From the NCBI GenBank assembly GCA_050725495.1, contig JBOHHM010000064.1:1-9190 (forward strand): DNA of 9,190 nucleotides, given 5' to 3'. The notes under the pieces are model-generated. The model made no database searches. It saw nothing but the letters and a program-made list of their open reading frames with translations, and had not been told where the DNA came from. Position 1 is the first letter of the stretch; the number at the start of each line of letters is the position of its first letter. Shown here in pieces: positions 1 through 6,229 of this stretch. The position numbers were made by a program, and so were the translations under genes. The DNA comes from JBOHHM01 sp050725495. Its GTDB lineage: Bacteria > Pseudomonadota > Gammaproteobacteria > Burkholderiales > Burkholderiaceae_C.

Positions 1-632
1 GGCTGCGCCTGCTGGGCGGCAGCCGGTCCGCGGGTGGCGGCGGCGTCTCCGGCTTCGCGGTCACCGCGCCGTTCGGCGGTACGGTGATCGAGAAAAAGGC
101 CACGCTCGGCGATCTCGCGGGCACGAGCGAGCCGATCTTCACGATCGCCGACCTGAGCCGCGTCTGGATCCAGGCCGACCTGCCCGAGGCGGCGCTGGCC
201 AAGGTGCGCGTGGGCGCGAACGCCAAGGTCAGCGTGGATGCCTATCCCGGCGTCACCTTCGACGGCCGTGTCACCTACATCGGCGCCGCGGTCGCCAAGG
301 ACACGCGCACGGTGGCCGCCCGCATCGAGGTCGGCAATGCCGATGGCCGCCTGAAGCCCGAGATGTTCGCCACCGCGACCATCGAGGCGGCGGGTGACAA
401 GCGCGAGGTGATCTCGCTGCCCGACGCGGCCATCGTGCTGATGCAGGGCCAGCCAACGGTCTTCGTGTTCGAACAGGGCGCCTACGAAATGCGCGTCGTC
501 GAGCCCGGCGAGCGCACGGGCGGGCGCACCGTGCTCAAGGCGGGCATCAAGGCCGGCGAGCAGGTCGTGACCGCGGGGGCCTTCGCGCTGAAGGCGCGCA
601 AGCTCAAGTCGCAGCTCGGCCACGGGCATTGA
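1..632 (+). CDS. czcB: CzcB-like RND periplasmic adaptor (membrane fusion protein), 5' end outside window
   Basis: The frame is open from base 3 to the TGA at 630-632, giving 209 residues with no start, so this is the C-terminal part of a longer protein. It begins at the end of the lipoyl/barrel-sandwich region (the segment with APFGGTVIEK). A beta-barrel domain follows (LSRVWIQADLPEAALAKV, then DAYPGVTFDGRV), and then the membrane-proximal domain with the typical RLKPEMFATATI stretch. The tail ends in GHGH, which could bind metal. Adaptors of the HlyD/CzcB family join an inner-membrane RND pump to an outer-membrane channel in the periplasm. The pump gene starts 12 bases downstream, as expected for a czcBA pair. 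The channel gene (czcC) should lie upstream of the window. Family assignment is firm; the metal specificity cannot be read from this part. Confidence 0.92.
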   Translation, partial: LRLLGGSRSAGGGGVSGFAVTAPFGGTVIEKKATLGDLAGTSEPIFTIADLSRVWIQADLPEAALAKVRVGANAKVSVDAYPGVTFDGRVTYIGAAVAKDTRTVAARIEVGNADGRLKPEMFATATIEAAGDKREVISLPDAAIVLMQGQPTVFVFEQGAYEMRVVEPGERTGGRTVLKAGIKAGEQVVTAGAFALKARKLKSQLGHGH

Positions 633-644
633 GAAGGACACACC

Positions 645-3600
645 ATGCTCAATGCAATCGTTGATGCCGCCCTGCGCTACAAGGTGCTGGTGCTGGTGGC
701 CTTCGCCGTGCTGGTCGGCTTCGGCATCCACGCGTTCCGAGAGGTGCCGGTCGACGCGTTCCCCGATGTCACTCCGGCGCAGGTGAACATCTATACCGAA
801 TCCCCCGGCGTCGCCGCCGAGGACATCGAGAGGCTGCTCACCGTGCCGATCGAGGGCGCGATGGCCGGCCTCGCCAAGGTCGAGGTCGTGCGCTCGGTGT
901 CGCTGTTCGGCCTGTCCTACGTCGGCGTGTATTTCTCCGACGACGTCGACATCTACTTCGCCCGACGCCTCGTCGGCGAAAAGCTCCAGGAGGTGAAGGA
1001 GCGCCTGCCGCAGGGCTATGGCGAGCCGGTGTTGGGGCCCAACAGCTCGGGCCTCGGTCAGGTGTTCTGGTACACGATCGAGGACGCCGACAAAAAGCTC
1101 AGTGCGATGGACCTGCGCACGCTGCACGACTGGACGGTGCGGCTGATCCTGCGCACCGCGCCGGGCGTGGACGATGTGACGACCTGGGGCGGCCACGAGA
1201 AGCAGTACCAGGTGCAGATCGACCCGCGCCGGCTCGTCAAGTACGGACTGTCGTTCAAGGAGGTGATGGAGCGGCTCGCGGCGAACAACAAGCAGGTCGG
1301 CGGCCAGTACCTCAACGTCGGCGTCGAGCAGTACCTGGTGCGCGGGCTCGGGCTGGTGGCCAACGGTGCGGACATAGGCTCGATCGTCGTCGCCGAGCGC
1401 AACGGCGCGCCGGTCTACATCCGCGACGTGGCCGACGTGAAGGAGGCGCCCGCGGTGCGATTCGGCGCGGTCACCCGCGACGGCCGCGAAACCGTGCTCG
1501 GCATCGCCCTGGCACGCATCAACGAGAACGCCGCCACGGTCGTCGAGGCGGTCAAGGCCAAGCTCGCCACCGCGCAGGCGGCGCTGCCCAAGGGCATCGA
1601 GCTGAAGGCGGTGTACGACCGCAGCGAGATCGTCGCCAAGGCGCTCGCCACCGCGGAGAAGTCGCTGATCGAAGGCTCGATCCTGGTCGCGATCATCCTG
1701 TTCCTGTTCCTCGGCGAGTTGCGCTCGGCCATCGTCGTCATCGTGACGCTGCCGATTGCGATGCTGTTCGCCTTCGTGTTGATGAAGGAAGTCGGCATGT
1801 CGGCGAACCTGATGTCGCTCGCCGGACTCGCCATCGGCATCGGCATGATGGTCGACGGCGCGATCGTGATGGTCGAGAACGCCTTCCGGTTGCTGTCTCA
1901 CGCGCGCGAGTCGGGGCGACCGATCAACCGAACGCTCGTGGTGCTGGAAGACGCGCGCGAGGTGGCGAACCCGATCGCCTTCGCGATCCTGATCATCATC
2001 GTCGTCTTCCTGCCGCTGTTCTCGCTCAGCGGGCTGGAGGGCAAGCTGTTCAAGCCGATGGCCCTGACCATCACCTTCGCGATGGCGGGCTCGCTGCTGC
2101 TGTCGCTGACGCTGGTGCCGGTGCTGGCCGGGCTGATCCTCAAGCCCAAGGAAGAAAAGGACACCTGGCTCGTGCGCGGCGCGAAGAAGGCCTACCTGCC
2201 GCTTCTCGACTGGGCGCTGGACCGCAAGAAGAGGGTGATCGGCGCGGCCGTAGCGCTGCTGGTCGGGGCGCTCGCCCTGTTCCCGCTGCTCGGCAAGGAG
2301 TTCATGCCGCAGTTGCAGGAGGGCGCGATCATGTTCCGCGTCGTCGGCATCCCCTCCACGTCGCTGGACGAATCGATCCGCGTCGCCAACGTGATGGATG
2401 CCAGCCTGCGCAAGCAATACCCGCAGGTGCGATCGGTGCTGGCGACGATCGGCCGCGCCGAGAAGGGCGAAACCGCCGACGTCAACTACATGGAGGTGCT
2501 GCTCGACCTGAAGCCGCAGGACGAATGGCCGACCCAGCAGTCGTATTCGGCGCTGGGCAAGGAGATGCAGGAGTACCTCGAGGTCGAGGTACAGACCGCC
2601 GTCTTCGGCGCGACGCAGCCGATCCAGATGCGCGTCGAGGAGCTGATCTCCGGCGTTCGGGCGACCCTGGCATTGAAGGTCTACGGCGAGGACCTCGACA
2701 AGCTCGAGGATCTCTCCGCCCAGCTCAAGGGCGTGATCGGTGCCGTGCCCGGGGTGGCCGACCTGTCGGCGGAGGCCAACAAGGGCAAGCCGCAGATGGT
2801 GATCAAGGTCGATCGCGCGGCGGCGGCCCGCTACGGGCTCAACGCCGATGACATCCTCGAAGTGGTGCAGTCGGGTATCGGCGGCACGACCGTCTCGACC
2901 GTGATCGAGGGCACGCGGCGCTTCGACATCTCGGTGCGCCTGGCCGACGAGTTCCGCAACAGCCCGTCGGCGATCGCGGCCATCCCCATCCGCACGCCGG
3001 AAGGCGCGCTGGTGCCGTTCTCGCAGGTGGCGAAGATCGAGCTCGACGAGGGCTACACCTTCGTGCGCCGCGAAGCCCTGCAGCGCTACGCCGTGCTGCA
3101 GATGGACGTGCAGGGTCGCGACGTGGACAGCTTCGTCCAGGAGGCCAATGCGGCGATCGCGGCAAAGGTCAAGCTGCCCACCGGCTACTGGGTCGAATGG
3201 GGCGGCGCCTTCGAGAACCAGCAGCGCGCGATGGCCCGCCTGGCGGTGATCGTGCCGGCGACGATAGCGCTGATCTTCATCCTGCTGTACACCGCGTTCA
3301 ACTCGGTGCGCCACGCGACGCTGATCATCGCCAACGTGCCGTTCGCCATCATCGGCGGCATCGTCGGGCTGTTCATCACCGGGCAATACCTGTCGGTGCC
3401 CTCGGCGATCGGCTTCATCGCCGTGTTCGGGGTGGCGATGCTCAACGGCATCGTGCTGGTTACTTTCCTCAACGACCAGCGCAAGCATGGCCTGTCGATT
3501 CGCGACGCGGTCCGACAGGGGGCGGCGCTGCGGCTGCGGCCGGTGCTGATGACCGCCTCGGTGGCCATCCTGGGCCTGGTGCCGATGCTGATCTCCACCG

Positions 3601-3794
3601 GCGTCGGCGCCGAGACGCAGCGCCCGCTCGCGACGGTGGTGGTCGGCGGCCTGATCACGTCGACCCTGCTGACCCTGCTGCTGCTGCCGCTGATCTACGA
3701 ATGGTCCGAGTCGCGTGCGCAGGCCAGGCGCCTCGCCCGCGAGCCGGCCGATGAAGACATCGCACCTCTGCAACCCACGAAGGAGACGCCATGA
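645..3794 (+). CDS. czcA: CzcA/CusA-family heavy-metal efflux RND pump, inner membrane
   Basis: This is a 1049-residue proton-driven metal exporter, the full length for heavy-metal RND pumps. The ATG at 645 has AAGGA at 634-638. The layout is canonical: TM1 near residues 11-30, a first periplasmic porter loop opening with VPVDAFPDVTPAQVNIYTES, TM2-TM6 near 344-500, TM7 near 530-550, a second periplasmic loop, and TM8-TM12 in the last 180 residues. The TM4 proton-relay motif is MMVDGAIVMVEN, with D404 and E411. The extra Asp of Co/Zn/Cd CzcA pumps (DFG motif) is replaced by G398. Of the three methionines that bind Cu/Ag in E. coli CusA, by eye alignment one is kept (M616) and two are replaced (E666, L732). 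A divalent-cation role is therefore more likely than Cu(I), but this is inference. The stop overlaps the next gene by ATGA. Confidence 0.95.
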   Translation: MLNAIVDAALRYKVLVLVAFAVLVGFGIHAFREVPVDAFPDVTPAQVNIYTESPGVAAEDIERLLTVPIEGAMAGLAKVEVVRSVSLFGLSYVGVYFSDDVDIYFARRLVGEKLQEVKERLPQGYGEPVLGPNSSGLGQVFWYTIEDADKKLSAMDLRTLHDWTVRLILRTAPGVDDVTTWGGHEKQYQVQIDPRRLVKYGLSFKEVMERLAANNKQVGGQYLNVGVEQYLVRGLGLVANGADIGSIVVAERNGAPVYIRDVADVKEAPAVRFGAVTRDGRETVLGIALARINENAATVVEAVKAKLATAQAALPKGIELKAVYDRSEIVAKALATAEKSLIEGSILVAIILFLFLGELRSAIVVIVTLPIAMLFAFVLMKEVGMSANLMSLAGLAIGIGMMVDGAIVMVENAFRLLSHARESGRPINRTLVVLEDAREVANPIAFAILIIIVVFLPLFSLSGLEGKLFKPMALTITFAMAGSLLLSLTLVPVLAGLILKPKEEKDTWLVRGAKKAYLPLLDWALDRKKRVIGAAVALLVGALALFPLLGKEFMPQLQEGAIMFRVVGIPSTSLDESIRVANVMDASLRKQYPQVRSVLATIGRAEKGETADVNYMEVLLDLKPQDEWPTQQSYSALGKEMQEYLEVEVQTAVFGATQPIQMRVEELISGVRATLALKVYGEDLDKLEDLSAQLKGVIGAVPGVADLSAEANKGKPQMVIKVDRAAAARYGLNADDILEVVQSGIGGTTVSTVIEGTRRFDISVRLADEFRNSPSAIAAIPIRTPEGALVPFSQVAKIELDEGYTFVRREALQRYAVLQMDVQGRDVDSFVQEANAAIAAKVKLPTGYWVEWGGAFENQQRAMARLAVIVPATIALIFILLYTAFNSVRHATLIIANVPFAIIGGIVGLFITGQYLSVPSAIGFIAVFGVAMLNGIVLVTFLNDQRKHGLSIRDAVRQGAALRLRPVLMTASVAILGLVPMLISTGVGAETQRPLATVVVGGLITSTLLTLLLLPLIYEWSESRAQARRLAREPADEDIAPLQPTKETP
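3780..3785 (+). promoter_or_regulatory. Ribosome binding site of the P-II-like gene, inside czcA
   Basis: AAGGAG lies 5 bases before the ATG at 3791, within the last codons of the pump gene. It fixes the start of the P-II-like gene. Together with the ATGA overlap it implies coupled translation of the two proteins. Confidence 0.8.
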
Positions 3795-4129
3795 AGGAAA
3801 TCAAGGCCTATGTCCACCGCAGCCGCATCGCCGACGTGATCGCGGCCTTGAAGGACAGCGCCGCCTGGGGCGGCGAGCGCGGCGACCGCCAGCACAACCT
3901 GGCCGTCTACGTCGTCAAGGGATCGCTGCTGCCGCTGGACAGCGCCGAACGCCACTACTCGGTGGACCTCGGCGCCGAGGTGGTCAACGAATTCAAGCTG
4001 GAACTGCTGTGCGAGGACGGCGAGGTCGATGCGCTCGTCGATGCGCTCGTTGCCGCCGCGCGTACCGGGCAGGCCGTGGCCGGATGGGTCACGGTATCCG
4101 ATCTCTCCCTGGCGGTGCCGATCCATTGA
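3791..4129 (+). CDS. P-II-like signalling protein linked to metal efflux (PII-NG type)
   Basis: The product has 112 residues, the usual length of GlnB/GlnK trimer proteins. The N-terminus (MKEIKAYVHRSRIADVIAAL) matches the first beta strand and helix of P-II. The second half (NEFKLELLCEDGEVDALVDALVAAARTG) matches the GlnB strand and helix that end in the B-loop TGKIGDGK; here the B-loop reads TGQAVAG, so the glycine-rich nucleotide-binding part is changed. The T-loop region is unlike GlnB, and I see no counterpart of the uridylylated Tyr51. A group of P-II relatives encoded beside CzcA/CusA pumps has been described (called PII-NG); this gene fits it in size and position. It probably senses a ligand or metal in the cytosol and modulates the pump, but no such role is shown here. 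CutA-like proteins are an alternative of similar fold. Confidence 0.82.
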   Translation: MKEIKAYVHRSRIADVIAALKDSAAWGGERGDRQHNLAVYVVKGSLLPLDSAERHYSVDLGAEVVNEFKLELLCEDGEVDALVDALVAAARTGQAVAGWVTVSDLSLAVPIH

Positions 4130-4170
4130 TCGCACCACATTGCTCTGCACTCAACCTGAAGGAAAAACCC

Positions 4171-4542
4171 ATGAAGCACATTCTTCTGTCACTGCTGATC
4201 GCCTCCGCTGCCACCCTGCCGGTTCAAGCCGCCGAAGACCATGCTGCGCCCAAGCACGGCGGCGTCGTTGTCGATACCAAGGCAGGCGACCTGGAACTGG
4301 TCGCCAAGCCCGACCTGATCGTCATTCACGTCGGCGACCACGGCAAGCCGATGAAGCTGACCAGCGCGAGCGGCAAGGTGACGGTGTTCAACGGCAGCGA
4401 GAAGACCGAGGCACCGCTGTCGCTGGCCGGCGACAAGCTCGAAGCCAAGGGCAGCTTCAAGGTGGCCGCCGGCACCAAGGTGCTGGCCGAAGTGGCGCTG
4501 AACGGCAAGCCTGCGGTGTCGGCCCGATTCACGCTCAAGTAA
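4171..4542 (+). CDS. Small secreted HGG-motif protein, probable periplasmic metal-binding accessory
   Basis: The product has 123 residues and starts at the ATG preceded by GAAGGAA (4158-4164). An in-frame extension upstream only overlaps the P-II-like gene and has no support. Residues 1-20 are a clear signal peptide ending PVQA, so the mature protein begins AEDHAAPKHGG. The H24, K28-H29-G30-G31 segment, then a beta-rich stretch with HVGDHGKPM (H53, H57, M61), resembles the N-terminal HGG domain of some CzcB-type adaptors. Similar short stand-alone proteins are common in betaproteobacterial czc clusters. No catalytic motif is present. The His and Met residues suggest periplasmic binding or delivery of metal to the adaptor, by inference. 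It sits 41 bases after the P-II-like gene and is probably in the same operon. Confidence 0.78.
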   Translation: MKHILLSLLIASAATLPVQAAEDHAAPKHGGVVVDTKAGDLELVAKPDLIVIHVGDHGKPMKLTSASGKVTVFNGSEKTEAPLSLAGDKLEAKGSFKVAAGTKVLAEVALNGKPAVSARFTLK

Positions 4543-4614
4543 CGCCACCCGAGTTCGCCCAAGCACAGCACAGTCGGCCCCTGTCGCGAACCAGCTTGGA
4601 AGGGGGGACGCACG

Positions 4615-4860
4615 ATGAGAATGGACGTGCCGGACGCTCCGCTGGCCATGACGCTGCTGTGGATCTGGCTGGTCATTGTCGTCACCGTGGTCGCGGGATA
4701 CCTGATCTTTCGATGGTGGCGGAAACGGCACCCCCCGGCGAAGGCGCAATCGGTGGAGTCGTACAGCGAGGCACTGCATCGGCGGTTGGCCTCGCACCGC
4801 ACCGGCAAGCCTCCGGGGCGGCCCAAACGGCCGGGCGGGCACGTTTGGCGCGATCGCTGA
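4615..4860 (+). CDS. Small single-pass membrane protein of the czc cluster
   Basis: The product has 81 residues, with a purine-rich GGAAGGGGGG at 4598-4607 placed 7 bases before the ATG. Residues 12-35 form one hydrophobic helix rich in Val, Ile and Trp. It is followed at once by a strongly basic stretch (RWWRKRHPP) and a polar, Arg/Lys/Gly-rich tail of about 40 residues ending HVWRDR. By the positive-inside rule the tail should be cytoplasmic. I do not recognise a named family. Its place after pump, P-II-like and HGG genes suggests an accessory subunit or pump-stabilising peptide, as small membrane proteins do for other RND pumps, but this is a guess. Codon use and GC match the neighbours, so it is very likely a real gene. 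Confidence 0.68.
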   Translation: MRMDVPDAPLAMTLLWIWLVIVVTVVAGYLIFRWWRKRHPPAKAQSVESYSEALHRRLASHRTGKPPGRPKRPGGHVWRDR

Positions 4861-4926
4861 CATGGCACGCCGCGAGGATGGGCTGCATCGTGGTTGTCGG
4901 CTGCGTTTGGTGGAGAAGATCTCGCC

Positions 4927-4992
4927 ATGACTGATCCCCAGAAACTGCGACTGGACATTCCGATCCTTCTGCCGGGCGTTTCTGCTTCTTAG
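4927..4992 (+). pseudogene. 21-codon ORF with strong ribosome binding site, possible decapitated gene start
   Basis: GGAGAAG at 4912-4918 stands 8 bases before an ATG that opens a 21-residue peptide (MTDPQKLRLDIPILLPG then VSAS and TAG at 4990). The N-terminal part resembles, from memory, the start of long heavy-metal P-type ATPases found in such clusters, but no metal-binding or ATPase motif is present because the frame ends. No frame downstream continues such a protein. It may be the stump of a deleted gene, or a leader peptide in front of the hairpin at 5007-5039. The 214-base stretch 4861-5074 contains only this ORF, that hairpin and the leader of the next gene. Confidence 0.35.
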
Positions 4993-5006
4993 ACTGGGCC
5001 TGTCGT

Positions 5007-5039
5007 GAGGGCCGCCGCAGCTGTCATGTGGCGGCTCTC
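5007..5039 (+). other. Inverted repeat (10-bp stem, 13-base loop) between the short ORF and the His/Met-rich gene
   Basis: The left arm 5007-5016 (GAGGGCCGCC) pairs with the right arm 5030-5039 (GGCGGCTCTC), nine Watson-Crick pairs and one G-U. The loop is 5017-5029. No T-run follows directly; a weak TTCTTTT comes 12 bases later, so it is not a canonical intrinsic terminator. It starts 14 bases after the stop of the 21-codon ORF. It could end or stabilise the czc transcript. Confidence 0.5.
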
Positions 5040-5064
5040 CCACAACAGGTTCTTTTCAGGAGTA

Positions 5065-5078
5065 TCCATGTTCCATGT
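5065..5078 (+). repeat. Perfect 7-bp tandem duplication TCCATGT at the start codon
   Basis: TCCATGT occurs twice back to back (5065-5071 and 5072-5078), each copy carrying an ATG. The Shine-Dalgarno AGGAG is at 5058-5062. It is 5 bases from the first ATG (5068), which opens an out-of-frame 28-codon peptide ending at 5154. It is 12 bases from the second ATG (5075), which opens the signal-peptide protein. Removing one copy would restore ideal spacing to the real gene. Confidence 0.85.
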
Positions 5079-5482
5079 CCAAGCGCTTTCTCAAACTTCT
5101 GGCCCTGACCTGCGTGACCGCCAGCACGCTGTCGTGGAGCGCGACCCCCGATGAGCACGCCAGCCACCACCGCGCCGCGGCGCCCGCCAAGCCGGCAGCG
5201 AAAACGGCCAGTAAGGCCGCTTCCGTCCCGAGGGCAGCCTCCGCGCATATGACGGCGATGGAACCGCAGATGGAGACCATGCGCGAGATGCACGAGAAGA
5301 TGATGAACGCAACGACGCCCGAGGAGCGCAGCGCGCTGATGGCCGATCACATGAAGGCCTGCGCGCTGTGGGCAACGTGTCCGCGATGGAACTTTCACCT
5401 GCCTGAACTATCATTCACGTATGCGCCGCCTGCTCCTCGTCCTCATGATCGCCTTGCTGCCCCTGCGCGGCTGGGTGGGTGA
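5075..5482 (+). pseudogene. Secreted His/Met-rich protein, probably truncated at the C-terminus and with a damaged start
   Basis: The ORF has 135 codons. Residues 1-23 form a signal peptide (SKRFLKLLALTCVTASTLSWSA). An Ala/Lys/Pro-rich linker with H-x2-HH follows, then an amphipathic helical segment rich in Met and charged residues (MEPQMETMREMHEKMM, then TTPEERSALMADHMKA). This looks like the periplasmic Met-rich proteins of betaproteobacterial copper and czc clusters, which from memory continue with further Met-rich repeats. Here the sequence after about residue 97 changes character (Trp, Cys and Pro, no Met). It also overlaps the next gene by 62 bases in another frame. I infer that the native C-terminus is lost and the last 38 or so residues are read-through. 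The start has poor Shine-Dalgarno spacing because of the TCCATGT duplication. It may still be translated at low level. Confidence 0.55.
5409..5414 (+). promoter_or_regulatory. Possible -10 element for a leaderless CzcI-like mRNA
   Basis: TATCAT matches the sigma-70 -10 consensus at five of six positions and ends 6 bases before the ATG at 5421, so transcription could start at or next to the start codon. A weak -35 candidate (TGGAAC, 5387-5392) gives 16-base spacing. No Shine-Dalgarno sequence precedes 5421, which fits a leaderless transcript. Confidence 0.3.
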
Positions 5483-5828
5483 CGTGATGGCGATGGAGAT
5501 GACGTCGCAGCAACTGATTGCTGCAAAAACAATAGCATCCAGCACCCAAATCACGGGGGCTCAAAGCCAATTCAACGATGCATCCCAGGCGCCCATGCCG
5601 GCCGACTGCCCGATGCTCGCCATGGCCGCAGACCAAGCCACTGGAGACGCACTTTTGGCATCCAGCAGCGCAGTCTGCAGCAGCTGCGATCTCTGCCTTG
5701 CCATGGCCGTGACCGCAGCGATCCAGCCCCCAGCCCCTTCTTTCCTGCCTCGGGCTGCCCCGCTGATCGAGGGCGCCCGCTTCGCCAGCGCCGACCTGCT
5801 GCCAAGCCTCAAGCCGCCTATTCGCTGA
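5421..5828 (+). CDS. CzcI-like secreted cysteine-containing protein of metal-resistance clusters
   Basis: The product has 135 residues. The N-terminus MRRLLLVLMIALLPLRGW is a signal peptide that closely recalls CzcI of Cupriavidus (MRR, then a Leu/Ile run, LP and a Trp). Near the C-terminus lies C-x2-C-x2-C (C86, C89, C92), with a further C63 in ADCPM. CzcI carries a comparable C-x2-C followed by hydrophobic residues. These small periplasmic proteins head czc and cnr operons and are thought to affect regulation of efflux, though their biochemistry is unclear. The stretch 5516-5580 is richer in A+T than its surroundings and encodes a Thr/Ser/Gln segment unlike the rest. No ribosome binding site is visible, so translation may be leaderless. 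A 90-base gap with a large hairpin follows. The family link is tentative; that it is a real secreted protein is likely. Confidence 0.6.
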   Translation: MRRLLLVLMIALLPLRGWVGDVMAMEMTSQQLIAAKTIASSTQITGAQSQFNDASQAPMPADCPMLAMAADQATGDALLASSSAVCSSCDLCLAMAVTAAIQPPAPSFLPRAAPLIEGARFASADLLPSLKPPIR

Positions 5829-5848
5829 CTTTCCCACCCGTAGTGCGT

Positions 5849-5890
5849 CCGCCGCCCGCAGAAAGCTCCTATGCTTTCGCGGGTCGGCGG
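5849..5890 (+). terminator. Large hairpin (17-bp stem, 6-base loop) without T-run
   Basis: Bases 5849-5866 and 5873-5890 pair over 17 bp, broken only by a bulged A (5860) on the left and a bulged T (5884) on the right; the loop is TCCTAT (5867-5872). It starts 20 bases after the stop of the CzcI-like gene. The following bases (CTCAAGCCTCG) contain no T-run, so an intrinsic terminator of the classical kind is doubtful. A transcript-end, processing or stability element is equally possible. Confidence 0.5.
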
Positions 5891-6050
5891 CTCAAGCCTC
5901 GCTTTGGAGAAAGTCATCATGAAAACAATCAGGACGAAACCGTCCTCCAAACCCACAGGGTCGGCCGATCAAGCGATTGAGCAGGCCAGCGCCCTCAGGG
6001 CACGCTCGGCCGGCCTGACAGGCGCCGCGGCGCTGCAGACCAGCGCCGCC

Positions 6051-6145
6051 CAGTTGCCCGACCCCCGCCTGACGCTGGGCGTGGACAATCTGCCGGCCAA
6101 CGGCCCGGACCGCTTCAGCCTGACGCGCGAGTTCATGACCATGCG
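6051..6145 (+). repeat. Diverged direct repeat, copy 1 (TolC-family conserved segment)
   Basis: This 95-base segment aligns without gaps to 6419-6513, with 78 of 95 positions identical by hand count and a fixed offset of 368 bases. It encodes the conserved QLPDP to FMTMR block of the channel protein. The divergence suggests two related genes brought together, not a recent tandem duplication. Confidence 0.8.
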
Positions 6146-6218
6146 TCAGATCGGCTGGACGCAGGACGCGCCCAACCGCCAAAAACGTCTGGCCCATCGC
6201 GAGGCCGAAGCCGCCAAA

Positions 6219-6226
6219 AAGGAGGT
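6219..6226 (+). promoter_or_regulatory. Strong ribosome binding site of the TolC-family gene
   Basis: AAGGAGGT, a full Shine-Dalgarno match, ends 3 bases before the ATG at 6230. That spacing is short but favours 6230 over the next in-frame ATG at 6248. It lies inside the upstream remnant ORF. Confidence 0.7.
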
Positions 6227-6229
6227 CTC

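Noticed and set aside
3715..4170. Upstream in-frame extension of the HGG protein
   Set aside because: It overlaps the P-II-like gene with Arg-rich nonsense; the ATG at 4171 has a ribosome binding site and a signal peptide.
4878..4934. 18-codon ORF starting MGCIVVVGC
   Set aside because: It has no ribosome binding site and is probably chance; a small Cys-containing lipoprotein is not supported.
4189..5043. 284-codon open frame on the - strand across the HGG and small membrane genes
   Set aside because: The translation is Arg/His-rich with no domain, and the opposite strand has two ORFs with signal peptide or TM segment and ribosome binding sites.
5068..5154. 28-codon ORF from the first ATG of the TCCATGT duplication
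   Set aside because: It has no protein features and overlaps the signal-peptide gene; it is best read as a by-product of the duplication.
4861..6229. Insertion sequence or integron between the two operons
   Set aside because: No transposase or integrase frame, no terminal inverted repeats and no matching target duplications were found by eye.
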